DNA of 24,863 nt, taken from the NCBI GenBank assembly GCA_050485785.1, contig JBJHCA010000048.1, forward strand, positions 1 through 24,863, read 5' to 3'. A program made the translations under genes and the position numbers. Positions 16,301 to 21,678 of this stretch are shown one piece after another; positions within the stretch are counted from its first letter, which is position 1, and each line of letters starts with the position of its first letter. Source of the stretch: JBJHCA01 sp050485785 (GTDB taxonomy: Bacteria; Bacteroidota; Bacteroidia; Chitinophagales; Saprospiraceae). The notes below the pieces were generated by a model, which was given only the letters and a program-made list of their open reading frames with translations, had not been told where the DNA came from and did no database searches.

Positions 16301-17416
16301 ACTTCGGGGCCCAATGTGACGGCTAATGCTTTACAACAAGGTACCTACACTTACAGTGTGCTGGTGAGCAATCAGGGTTGTAACACAAGTGCAGAAATTA
16401 CCGTTGAAGTGTTTGAAGAACCCGGACTAGACATTAACGATGACACTGCAATTTGCCCCGGACAAACCGTTGTACTGGGTAATGTTCACGATCCCAATGC
16501 AACCTACACCTGGACTACCAATACCGGTGAAACTGTTCCTGCTGTAGGCAATCCGGAGGTGTCTCCTGCGGTAACCACCACCTATACTGTTGTAGCCGTT
16601 AATGGTGCCTGTGAACTGACCGATGAGATCACCGTTACCGTTAACCCGTTGACACTGGATCTGGATGAGAGCACATTTATTTGTGCAGGTGAAAGCGTAA
16701 ACCTGAATGCTACCGGAGTTAATGGTAACACCTGGCAATGGGAGCCTGCAGATGGACTTAGCTGCACTGATTGCCCTAACCCTGTGGCTACACCAACTCA
16801 AACTACCATTTACACAGTCACATATTCACTGGATGGTGAGTGTGTTATAACCGATGAAATTACTGTGGTGGTCGGAAGTAACTTCCTGGTGGAGATTCTG
16901 CCTGATACTATTGTAAATCAAGGCTCTCAGGTGCAGTTGTCGTCAGTGGTCACTCCGCTCGACGGTTCGGTACTGGGTAACCTGACTTACAATTGGGATC
17001 CCGTTGACGGACTGAGCTGTTTTGACTGCCCCAATCCTTTAGCTACACCGAATGAGACCACCTCATACATTCTAACGGTTTCTTCAGACTTCGGATGCCA
17101 TGGTACTTCGAATACAATAACCATAGTGGTTGACATGCCACTGTATAGTATTCCCAATGCCTTTACCCCGGATGGCGATGATATCAATGACAGGTTTACC
17201 ATCTATTTCTCCGAAGGATCCAACGTGCTCATACGCAACTTCAGGGTGTTCAACCGCTGGGGTAAGCTGATTTTTGACAATCCTTCACTTCAGGGATGGG
17301 ATGGCCGCTACAACGGTGAACTGGTTCCTCAGGATGTTTATATCTACATCATTGAGCTGCAGCGTGCCGACGGCACCATTGAAATACTGAAAGGCGATGT
17401 TACTTTGCTGAGGTAA
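10358..17416 (+). CDS. Giant mosaic T9SS adhesin: tandem cysteine domains, choice-of-anchor L, Ig-like array, CHU_C sorting domain
   Basis: This 2352-residue secreted protein has five parts. A signal peptide covers ~1-20. Five tandem domains of ~160-173 residues start near residues 24, 197, 370, 529 and 699, each with N..C at its start, a GDVWF core, YYIRV and a closing GDF.LCI; a sixth, weaker unit (860-988) is PPC-like. A choice-of-anchor L domain (about 1020-1252) shows FDIKEGIVMTSG, FGSEEYPNW (from 1110), YNDAFAFFISGPG and LKLVIADGSD. A Calx-beta-like stretch (~1258-1380) contains GCANAMLNI and INGVHFEYI. About eleven Ig/PKD-like repeats (1385-2260) lead to the CHU_C sorting domain (2263-2352: PNAFTPDGDDINDRF, FNRWGKLIF, WDGRYNGE). 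It should be exported by the type IX system and held on the surface. Adhesion to a surface, prey or polymer is inferred from architecture; the ligand is unknown. A strong terminator follows the stop. Confidence 0.92.
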   Translation: MSKYLLFFAFMFITGIIVGQAPVNNTCVFATSVLLDECSQPGEFTTLNSTVSVITANGQPSIPSCWQQSAGDVWFVVNIPIEFADSVVAIDFSINADMSDPDHILYPQVGVYAFPDPTVECTSNNALQLIYCESAEPGQNSLNFFIDIAEFGGASLFYIRVSSIFTTASDFPTPGMCSGVPCGDFQICINSVIVPENEDCHNAAEIAIGDCTPAGAYSTAGSSPSSVVIDNVVTDPGCWDDTSGDVWFTFETPEFWSDSVLLYEFVIQGDMMSIPTNAIQPQFALYRMADTLGTCDDNGLELVLCGQAGAGETSLITSIFGTELELSSTYYIRVGSVQAAGDTLGYCQGGNCGDFTLCINSYPYVDGPANDECSSAIVLIPDNCPQNVYSMFGSTNDLFGSENCGVESGGDVWFSFSTPPTWGDSILAYELLITPVGQMIPTISLFEFDGTGSSCTETGFELISCASMETAEPFLLVYNVNDLQNSTTYFIRLSTEASAIDSLGLCLGANCGTYQICLTIVPDYPEPANNDCAGAFELEWEECGPNNIFTSLGSSPSSISAPACWDDSAGDVWFTFETPLEWDGEQDVIGYKFNLAAIDPNISHAMFAQFALYKYTGPGDCSDSTLELIHCDQANGAGSTLQVELDLEDLDMSSMYYLRIGSVLPEPIGLDSVGHCVGAHCGDFLLCIETILDCIPVENNNCPQSITVPFDFCSDLNEYTTYCSTPSTIWNIPEFNNPDCWDDFSGDVWFLFFAPSQWPEGMDALEIKVSGNDSLGNAILNPQVALYRVLGFPCGMNNLLELDCGQAQLGSNEVSLIIDPNSLDISTPYYIRVASTEINFESFDGDFQLCVRPYFEPPGTDCDNPYTIPGIPFSHIASTEDTENATTVSPCPNDTYLQSNDFFYELVVQDSLCLEIRVVGDPFTGVYVFNGCPYEPGSTCVQNFGVPAGNPTLHFVQLFNPGTYYIVVSSTNATPFTEFTIDITEADCSLEPGPIDVTCVQDGTELAYYIAKDSNIISDIYFHCPPCAAGIFTSPNITNFDIKEGIVMTSGLAESAEGPNNTTAVVSTSHSPWGGDDDLSAYSNRPTRDACILEFDVYAHTNLLSFNYIFGSEEYPNWSSPTSAYNDAFAFFISGPGIDGLKNMALIKNIDHPSFAVDSMIGVAISHTSQYVNTLYWINNMPNPPFTNVNGVPPGPGPGPLAGTAVEYNGYTVTLVAESTVIPCQTYRLKLVIADGSDHILDSGVFIEANSVTTGLGDFDIVLDEPDLGGVLAGCANAMLNIALPQPAEDTIYYRLDFSCGEAINGVHFEYINDTIIFYPGEMLIEIPIITIPVTDPTDCWLDPLDFCIEILQDSALANNSNCFGSIGIINFDLFCDFELEVGPLSSITCDGSPIQLVATGALEYEWAPQVGLSNAYIANPIASPGESTTYIVGGTIGQCTKYDSVYIEVVNTGFMIDNPIPQWICRYDSVQLNASTLLPDAVITWSPNTNISDVNVPNPTVWPLTNTVYTATLTYESCTEVLSIPVNVDPFEIPTVIPDDTICQGTSIQLATMNVPAISIYQWTPTTGLNNPNSPTPIATPTETTTYMLVTTSPITQACKDTQYVTITVVEIFLDLDNELKYICKGDQIQLNALTNTGGFGLTWTPANTLSCSSGCENPIASPTVTTTYTATLQVGTCITSDQVTVRVDSLPNSNVILDSIICENNTPAFLIMSYTIYTPISLYPDIEFEWTPPPNPPGLLYIGNSTPESGNIIVLISETTQFIRCMTNNACFKCDTINVEIKPQAFVDIVQSDTSICVGGEVQLNAIVQPEGEYGFSWSPPDGLSCVDCPDPVASPLVTTTYTVTSGYTDCFDQASITITVGSPDVDLISDTLICAGQSVQIGLAHSEATTYSWTTSTGEVVPPIGDPEVTPPVTTTYILTAYVGDCEVVDSVTVFVAAAPVIELSANASEFCSGETIELSVQSSESTSITWSGPNLNQTSGPNVTANALQQGTYTYSVLVSNQGCNTSAEITVEVFEEPGLDINDDTAICPGQTVVLGNVHDPNATYTWTTNTGETVPAVGNPEVSPAVTTTYTVVAVNGACELTDEITVTVNPLTLDLDESTFICAGESVNLNATGVNGNTWQWEPADGLSCTDCPNPVATPTQTTIYTVTYSLDGECVITDEITVVVGSNFLVEILPDTIVNQGSQVQLSSVVTPLDGSVLGNLTYNWDPVDGLSCFDCPNPLATPNETTSYILTVSSDFGCHGTSNTITIVVDMPLYSIPNAFTPDGDDINDRFTIYFSEGSNVLIRNFRVFNRWGKLIFDNPSLQGWDGRYNGELVPQDVYIYIIELQRADGTIEILKGDVTLLR
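10427..13321 (+). repeat. Tandem array of five (plus one degenerate) ~165-residue GDVWF domains
   Basis: Units begin at nucleotides 10427, 10946, 11465, 11942 and 12452, with a divergent sixth at 12935. Shared positions are an N-[N/D/E]-x-C start, a second Cys about 10-13 residues on, a P.CW..S[A/G]GDVWF.F..P..W block, an internal QFALY or QVALY strand, YYIRV or YFIRL, and a final C or G..CG[DT]F.[LI]CI. Units 2 and 4 are the most alike (SSPSS and CWDD..GDVWFTFETP in both). The even cysteine content suggests disulphides. The shape resembles the PPC-type beta-sandwich, but I do not recognise a named family for the whole unit. Confidence 0.75.
14510..17140 (+). repeat. Array of about eleven Ig/PKD-like repeats
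   Basis: Each ~75-85-residue unit has a C.G..[VI].L.A strand, a W.P strand, a segment like DGLSC.DCPNP.ATP, the turn TTTYT and a closing C....D..TV.V. The CxxC form (SC.DCP) occurs in units 6, 10 and 11, and a variant in unit 4. Units 7 and 9 instead share W-T-T-x-T-G-E. The same unit type occurs once in the 712-residue neighbour before its sorting domain. Unit 5 (about 15430-15715) is divergent. Confidence 0.75.
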
Positions 17417-17445
17417 TCGATTGAATGATATTCCTATTTTAATCG

Positions 17446-17484
17446 AAGGCCGGGATTCTGTTTTGCAGAGTTTCGGCCTTTTTT
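17446..17484 (+). terminator. Strong intrinsic terminator after the giant adhesin gene
   Basis: The arm 17446-17460 pairs with 17466-17480 through 15 base pairs (three of them G-T), beginning AAGGCCG/CGGCCTT, around the 5-nt loop TTTTG, and runs into T-tract 17479-17484. It lies 29 bp after the adhesin stop. The next start codon is only 16 bp beyond the T-tract. Confidence 0.9.
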
Positions 17485-17500
17485 AATCCTGACCCGGCCA

Positions 17501-18124
17501 ATGAATGCTTCAACTTTTTTATTGCTTTTGGTTTTTACTGTTTTCAGCGTGCAATGGCTGACTGGCCAGGTACACGTAATAAATACTTTTGGGAATGTTT
17601 ACACTCCTTCCCACATAACTATTGCACCGGGCGATACAGTATTGTTCCAGCTTTCTGTGGCTCATGATGCCCTGGAAGTATCTCAGCAAACTTACCAGGC
17701 CAATGGTGTTACTCCGCTGCCCGGCGGATTCAGTGTGCCTTTGGGGGGCGGACAAGTGATTTTTGATCAGCCCGGGGTTCACTATTTTGTTTGCACACCG
17801 CATGCTCATTTGGGCATGAAAGGTACTGTTACCGTGGAAGAAGCTACAAGCGTAAACGACATACAGGCTCAGAACGACTTTAGCATTGAGCCCAATCCTG
17901 CAGAAAACGTAATCAGCCTCCAGTATTCAAATCAACTGGATGGCAGGGTTAATGTGGCCATTTATGATTTAAACGGTCGCTATACCGGAGTAAGTTTCGG
18001 TTTTGAAGCGGGAGAGGCTGCTTTGTTCAGGGAGCTCGATATCAGTTATCTTCCTGCAGGAGTATTTTTTGTCCGGGTACAATGCCCACAAAGAGTTATG
18101 TATAAAAAGTTTGTAAAACAATAG
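17501..18124 (+). CDS. Plastocyanin-like cupredoxin with type A T9SS sorting domain
   Basis: This 207-residue protein has a signal peptide (about 1-22, cleaved before QVHV), one cupredoxin domain (~23-113) and a C-terminal sorting domain (~127-207). The type 1 copper site is complete: H55 (VAHDALEV) and C98-T-P-H101-A-H-L-G-M106, the C-x2-H-x4-M spacing of plastocyanin. The tail has the T9SS type A signature: FSIEPNPAENVISL, IYDLNGR, LPAGVFFVRVQ and a basic end, YKKFVKQ. It should be a blue copper electron carrier or copper-binding protein moved outside the outer membrane, either released or anchored to A-LPS. The start is firm because the next Met is residue 106. It sits directly behind a terminator, so how it is transcribed is not obvious. 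The dihaem cytochrome in the window is 16 kb away and need not be a partner. Confidence 0.9.
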   Translation: MNASTFLLLLVFTVFSVQWLTGQVHVINTFGNVYTPSHITIAPGDTVLFQLSVAHDALEVSQQTYQANGVTPLPGGFSVPLGGGQVIFDQPGVHYFVCTPHAHLGMKGTVTVEEATSVNDIQAQNDFSIEPNPAENVISLQYSNQLDGRVNVAIYDLNGRYTGVSFGFEAGEAALFRELDISYLPAGVFFVRVQCPQRVMYKKFVKQ

Positions 18125-18137
18125 CACCTGATTGTTT
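18116..18137 (+). terminator. Possible weak terminator at the end of the cupredoxin gene
   Basis: AAACAAT (18116-18122) pairs with ATTGTTT (18131-18137) around an 8-nt loop that contains the rest of the stop codon. The stem is AT-rich and no T-run follows directly, so its strength is doubtful. Confidence 0.25.
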
Positions 18138-18202
18138 CCCATATTGCTGATTTTATGCTTTTTCTGTGACGAAAGTTACCATCTGCTGATTGTATAATTG
18201 CA

Positions 18203-18210
18203 TACTTTTG
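18203..18210 (+). promoter_or_regulatory. Possible -7 element of the SulP gene promoter
   Basis: TACTTTTG is an exact match to the Bacteroidota -7 consensus TAnnTTTG and ends 35 bp before the SulP start. No -33 TTTG is found at the usual spacing; the nearest TTG (18190-18192) is too close. The short sequence GCTGATT occurs twice just upstream. Confidence 0.4.
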
Positions 18211-18245
18211 CAGGGATTTTTGGCTAACTTACTGACTTTTAGGAT

Positions 18246-19985
18246 ATGTGGAAGACATACTTCCCGGTAATTGACTGGCTTCCTTCTTATGGGAAGGCCG
18301 ATTTAAAGGGCGACCTTTCTGCCGGTCTTACTGTGGGAGTAATGCTGATTCCACAGGGGATGGCCTATGCCATGATTGCCGGGCTTCCGCCCATTCACGG
18401 ACTGTATGCATCCACTGTTCCCCTGATCATTTATGGACTGATGGGGACTTCCCGGCAGTTGGCAGTAGGACCCGTGGCCATGATTTCACTGCTTACCGCT
18501 GCCGGTATTGGAATGCTGGCAGAGGCTGACACCGGAACTTACATCATGCTTGCTGCCGTACTTGCACTGATGGTAGGAGCTTTGCAGTGGCTGATGGGCA
18601 TGCTGCGGCTGGGCTTTGTGATCAATTTTTTGTCTCATCCCGTTGTTAGCGGATTTACCAGTGCAGCAGCCATCATTATTGCGCTGAGTCAGCTAAGACA
18701 TATATTAGGCATCACCGCAACATCATCCTATAAAGTGTTCAGAATCCTGGAGGACGTTTTCCGCAATGCGGTAGATATTAATCCCGTGGCTGTTCTGGTG
18801 GCTATATTCGGCATTGTTATCATCAAGTTCAGCGGGCGCTTGCGAAAAGGATTACCCGGCCCGCTTGTGGCTGTTGTTTTAGGCATTCCCGCCGGCTGGT
18901 TTCTGGTCCGCGAAGGATTTTCACTGAGTGTTGTGGGGGAGGTGCCTTCCGGAATTCCGGCATTGATTGTACCGGACCTGAATGTGAATATTATCTACAA
19001 GCTGTTTCCGGTAGCTCTGGTAATTACCATGGTGGGCTTTATGGAAAGCATGGCCGTGGCCAATGCCATCCAGGCCCGCCACAAGAGTTATCGTATCGAT
19101 CCCAATCAGGAATTGCGCGCATTGGGCATGGCCAATGCCGGCACTTCATTGTTTCAGGGCTTTCCGGTTACTGGCGGGTTTTCGAGAACAGCCGTCAATG
19201 ATCAATCGGGCGCTAAAACCGGTGCTGCATCCGTGTTTTCTGCAATCTTTATGATCCTGACACTGCTGTTGCTGACCTCCTGGTTCTACTACCTACCCAA
19301 TGCAATTCTGGCGGCAGTTATTGTGGTAGCTGTTGCCGGCCTGGTGAATGTAAGCCTGCCCATGCGACTCTGGAATACAGACCGCAATGACTTTTACATG
19401 CTGATGGCTACATTTTTAGCCACCCTGCTTATTGGCATTGAGGAGGGCATTCTGGTTGGAGTAATACTGTCCATTCTCGTGGTGGTTTACCGCACTACGC
19501 GCCCTCACTATGCCGTGCTGGGCAGGGTGCCGGGCACCAGCATTTACCGCAACGTAAGCCGCTTTGATGGGCTCGAAATTCCCAAAAACATTCTCATTAT
19601 AAGATTTGATGCCGACCTCTACTATGCCAATATTCAGTATTTCAAGCAAATGCTTGATCGCGAAGTACACAACCGCATGGGCGAAATCCGGGCTATAGTA
19701 ATTAATGCCGAAAGCATCAGCTCACTGGACAGTACGGCCATCCATGCTCTGGAAGACATTTATGGCGAATACCGCGCCAAAGGGATCAGGCTCGTGTTTT
19801 CCAATGTCAAAGGCCCGGTAAGGGATGTCATGGCCCGCAGCGAATGGATCAGCAAAATGGGCGACGACTGCTTCCACCTGAGCACCCATGAAGCTGTTAC
19901 GGCACTGGATTGCCCCACGGATCAGTTGCCGGTAGCCAGGTTTAAACCCTTTACCTTGCAAACGGATTTTAAGCCGGTGAAATAA
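18246..19985 (+). CDS. SulP family anion transporter with C-terminal STAS domain
   Basis: This 579-residue inner-membrane transporter opens with the SulP signature: LKGDLSAGLTVGVMLIPQGM, then AYAMIAGLPPIHGLYAS and the conserved GTSRQLAVGPVAM segment. Hydrophobic helices continue to about residue 415 (e.g. FVINFLSHPVVSGFTSAAAI and GFMESMAVANAIQARH, with a later FPVTGGFSRTAVNDQSGAKT loop). A STAS domain follows (~430-560), including NAESISSLDSTAIHALEDI around D495-S496. SulP proteins move sulfate, bicarbonate or other small anions, usually coupled to H+ or Na+; the sequence alone does not settle which. There is no carbonic anhydrase or sulfate-assimilation gene nearby to help. It appears to be a single-gene unit with its own promoter, converging on susD. 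Confidence 0.93.
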   Translation: MWKTYFPVIDWLPSYGKADLKGDLSAGLTVGVMLIPQGMAYAMIAGLPPIHGLYASTVPLIIYGLMGTSRQLAVGPVAMISLLTAAGIGMLAEADTGTYIMLAAVLALMVGALQWLMGMLRLGFVINFLSHPVVSGFTSAAAIIIALSQLRHILGITATSSYKVFRILEDVFRNAVDINPVAVLVAIFGIVIIKFSGRLRKGLPGPLVAVVLGIPAGWFLVREGFSLSVVGEVPSGIPALIVPDLNVNIIYKLFPVALVITMVGFMESMAVANAIQARHKSYRIDPNQELRALGMANAGTSLFQGFPVTGGFSRTAVNDQSGAKTGAASVFSAIFMILTLLLLTSWFYYLPNAILAAVIVVAVAGLVNVSLPMRLWNTDRNDFYMLMATFLATLLIGIEEGILVGVILSILVVVYRTTRPHYAVLGRVPGTSIYRNVSRFDGLEIPKNILIIRFDADLYYANIQYFKQMLDREVHNRMGEIRAIVINAESISSLDSTAIHALEDIYGEYRAKGIRLVFSNVKGPVRDVMARSEWISKMGDDCFHLSTHEAVTALDCPTDQLPVARFKPFTLQTDFKPVK

Positions 19986-20045
19986 TGGGTCAGTGCCGGA
20001 CTATTCGTTCTCTTAAGTTTTATTGTTTGGGATATCTTTTTGTGG

Positions 20046-20074
20046 GCCGGCCTATGGCCGGCATTTCATGAAAT
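20046..20074 (+). terminator. GC-rich hairpin after the SulP gene
   Basis: GCCGGCC (20046-20052) pairs with GGCCGGC (20056-20062) around a TAT loop, directly followed by the perfect 12-bp palindrome ATTTCATGAAAT (20063-20074). There is no long T-run, so as a terminator for the plus-strand SulP transcript it is only moderately convincing. Confidence 0.45.
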
Positions 20075-20091
20075 CTGCATCCAATGAAAAC

Positions 20092-20121
20092 AAAAAAAGG
20101 CTGTCATACTAGATGACAGCC
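20092..20121 (-). terminator. Intrinsic terminator of the susCD operon
   Basis: GGCTGTCAT (20099-20107) and ATGACAGCC (20113-20121) form a 9-bp perfect stem with loop ACTAG. On the minus strand the stem is followed by seven T residues (A-run 20092-20098 on the plus strand). It is 38 bp past the susD stop. Partial A/T complementarity beyond the stem might let it work weakly on the plus strand too. Confidence 0.9.
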
Positions 20122-20158
20122 CTTTCAATTCAACCGTTAAGCAGGTTGGAAAAAACGA

Positions 20159-21661
20159 TTATTGAACGTCCCACCACATTCTGGTGTTCAGGTCTTCTGC
20201 ACTGGTAAGCCCCTGGCGACTAACTGCTTCGTTAACATTGGCACCGTTGAGCTGTTGCTCCCTGATAGGGTAGGGGAATCTAACCGGAATATCAGTTCCC
20301 AGCAAAATGCCACCCACCGGCTGCTGCAGCACCCCAAAGTCAAGTCTGCGCCATTCAGCCCAGCCTTCAAAACCCTGCATGTACAGTGAAAGCCACTTTT
20401 GAACTCCTATGCTGGTTCTCCAGTCAGAGACGTCATAGGCTACACTGCTTTGAGCCAGGTAATCAGCTATGGCCTGGGCATCGGTAATACCCCAGCGGTT
20501 CATGGAAGCTGTGATGGCTGCATTGTAGTAGTCAGCAGCACTGCCCGAAATAAAACCACGCTGAACGGCTTCAGCCAGGATGAAAAGCACTTCGGAGTAT
20601 TCCATGATCACGGCCGGTGCAGTTGCTGCCAAAATTTTTGTAGCATTGGCAGCACCGGCAGGCTGGCTCACATCTTCAGTTGGTGTGGCAAGTGCTTCGG
20701 CATCGACCATACCATAAGGCATGCCCACGTACTCGTTGCTCGTAATCGCCCTGTCGGCAAATTCCCCAATCCTTGGGTCGTTGAGATCTAGCATCACATC
20801 GATCAGGGTGTTACTCACGGCAAAGTCACGCCGTGCAGCATTGAAACGATCATCGTAATAACGGTTTTGGTTAGGAGGGGAAGACAAGTAGTTAAAATGT
20901 GCATTGTCAGAATTACCTGTAAAGTGAATACCGCTGTTTACCACTTGCTGTATGGCAGCCTGAGCTTCTGCAGGCTTTACATCAGACATACGCATGGCCA
21001 CTCTGAGTTTCAGGCTGTTGCCCAGTTTTTGCCATCTGTCCATGTTGCCATTGTAGATAACATCACCGGAAGTAAAACCCGGTGCAGTGGGGTCAATCTG
21101 ATCCACTGCAGCACTCAGTTCTGATAACAGGCCTGCATAAACAGCTTCCTGGCTGTCGAATCGCGGAGATGAATTTTCAGTACCCAGCGTAGCCTCACTG
21201 AAAGGGATATCACCCCAGATGTCGGTGGCAGTGTGGAGAGTCCAGGCCTTAAGAATGCGTGCTACGGCAATCTGGTTGTTGGCCTGAGCAGCAAGCTGCC
21301 CGGTATAGCCGTCATCCAGCCTTTGCTGATTGATATTGATCACCTCCTGTAAATTGTTCAGCCCTGAAGCAAACAGGAAAGTCCACACATTATTGGTTAC
21401 ATCTATTCTGAACCGGTAACGGCTCTCATCGGTATATTCATTCTGGGCCCAGTATTGGCTAAGTAGCAAGCTCATGCGGCCACCGGCCCACTGGTTCCAG
21501 GTTTCATCCATCAGGCGTTTCTGAGCAAAAGTCATGATAAACTCAGGCTGTACGGATGTAGGTTGGTTAGGGTTGGTATTGATTTCCTCAAAGTCCCTTG
21601 TACAGGTAATAAAGAGGGTTCCAACCATCAACCAAAAGAGTATTTTAAAAGCTTTTGTCAT
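20159..21661 (-). CDS. SusD/RagB family nutrient-binding outer-membrane lipoprotein
   Basis: This 500-residue lipoprotein has a signal ending in the lipobox LFIT-C20, followed by T-R-D-F-E-E, an acidic stretch that fits the lipoprotein export signal sending Bacteroidota lipoproteins to the cell surface. The body matches the SusD-like family: INTNPNQPTSVQPEFIMTFA near the N-terminus, long helical TPR-like segments (NNQIAVARILKAWTLHTATD), DIWGDIPFSEA, LKLRVAMRMSD, and a C-terminal WLSLYMQGFEGWAEWRRLDFG then VRFPYPIREQQLN. SusD proteins cap the SusC channel and bind the ligand before import. This gene starts 17 bp after susC and shares its transcript. The ligand could be a glycan, a peptide or another nutrient; no enzyme next to it identifies which. 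Confidence 0.93.
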   Translation of the reverse strand: MTKAFKILFWLMVGTLFITCTRDFEEINTNPNQPTSVQPEFIMTFAQKRLMDETWNQWAGGRMSLLLSQYWAQNEYTDESRYRFRIDVTNNVWTFLFASGLNNLQEVININQQRLDDGYTGQLAAQANNQIAVARILKAWTLHTATDIWGDIPFSEATLGTENSSPRFDSQEAVYAGLLSELSAAVDQIDPTAPGFTSGDVIYNGNMDRWQKLGNSLKLRVAMRMSDVKPAEAQAAIQQVVNSGIHFTGNSDNAHFNYLSSPPNQNRYYDDRFNAARRDFAVSNTLIDVMLDLNDPRIGEFADRAITSNEYVGMPYGMVDAEALATPTEDVSQPAGAANATKILAATAPAVIMEYSEVLFILAEAVQRGFISGSAADYYNAAITASMNRWGITDAQAIADYLAQSSVAYDVSDWRTSIGVQKWLSLYMQGFEGWAEWRRLDFGVLQQPVGGILLGTDIPVRFPYPIREQQLNGANVNEAVSRQGLTSAEDLNTRMWWDVQ

Positions 21662-21678
21662 GATTTCTATATTTTGGT

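Noticed and set aside
14510..17140. Regular repeats considered as a CRISPR or DNA satellite array
   Set aside because: The periodicity is about 230 bp, in frame and conserved as protein; there are no identical short repeats with unique spacers.
369..18124. Dihaem cytochrome and cupredoxin as one electron-transfer pathway
   Set aside because: They are on opposite strands, about 16 kb apart, and predicted to be on different sides of the outer membrane; nothing in the sequence links them.
20063..20074. Perfect palindrome ATTTCATGAAAT considered as an operator
   Set aside because: It lies between two convergent genes, next to a GC hairpin at the end of the SulP gene, so a 3'-end role is more likely than regulation of initiation.
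20399..20791. 130-codon plus-strand open frame inside susD
   Set aside because: Antisense shadow of the SusD body; the codon pattern follows the minus-strand gene.
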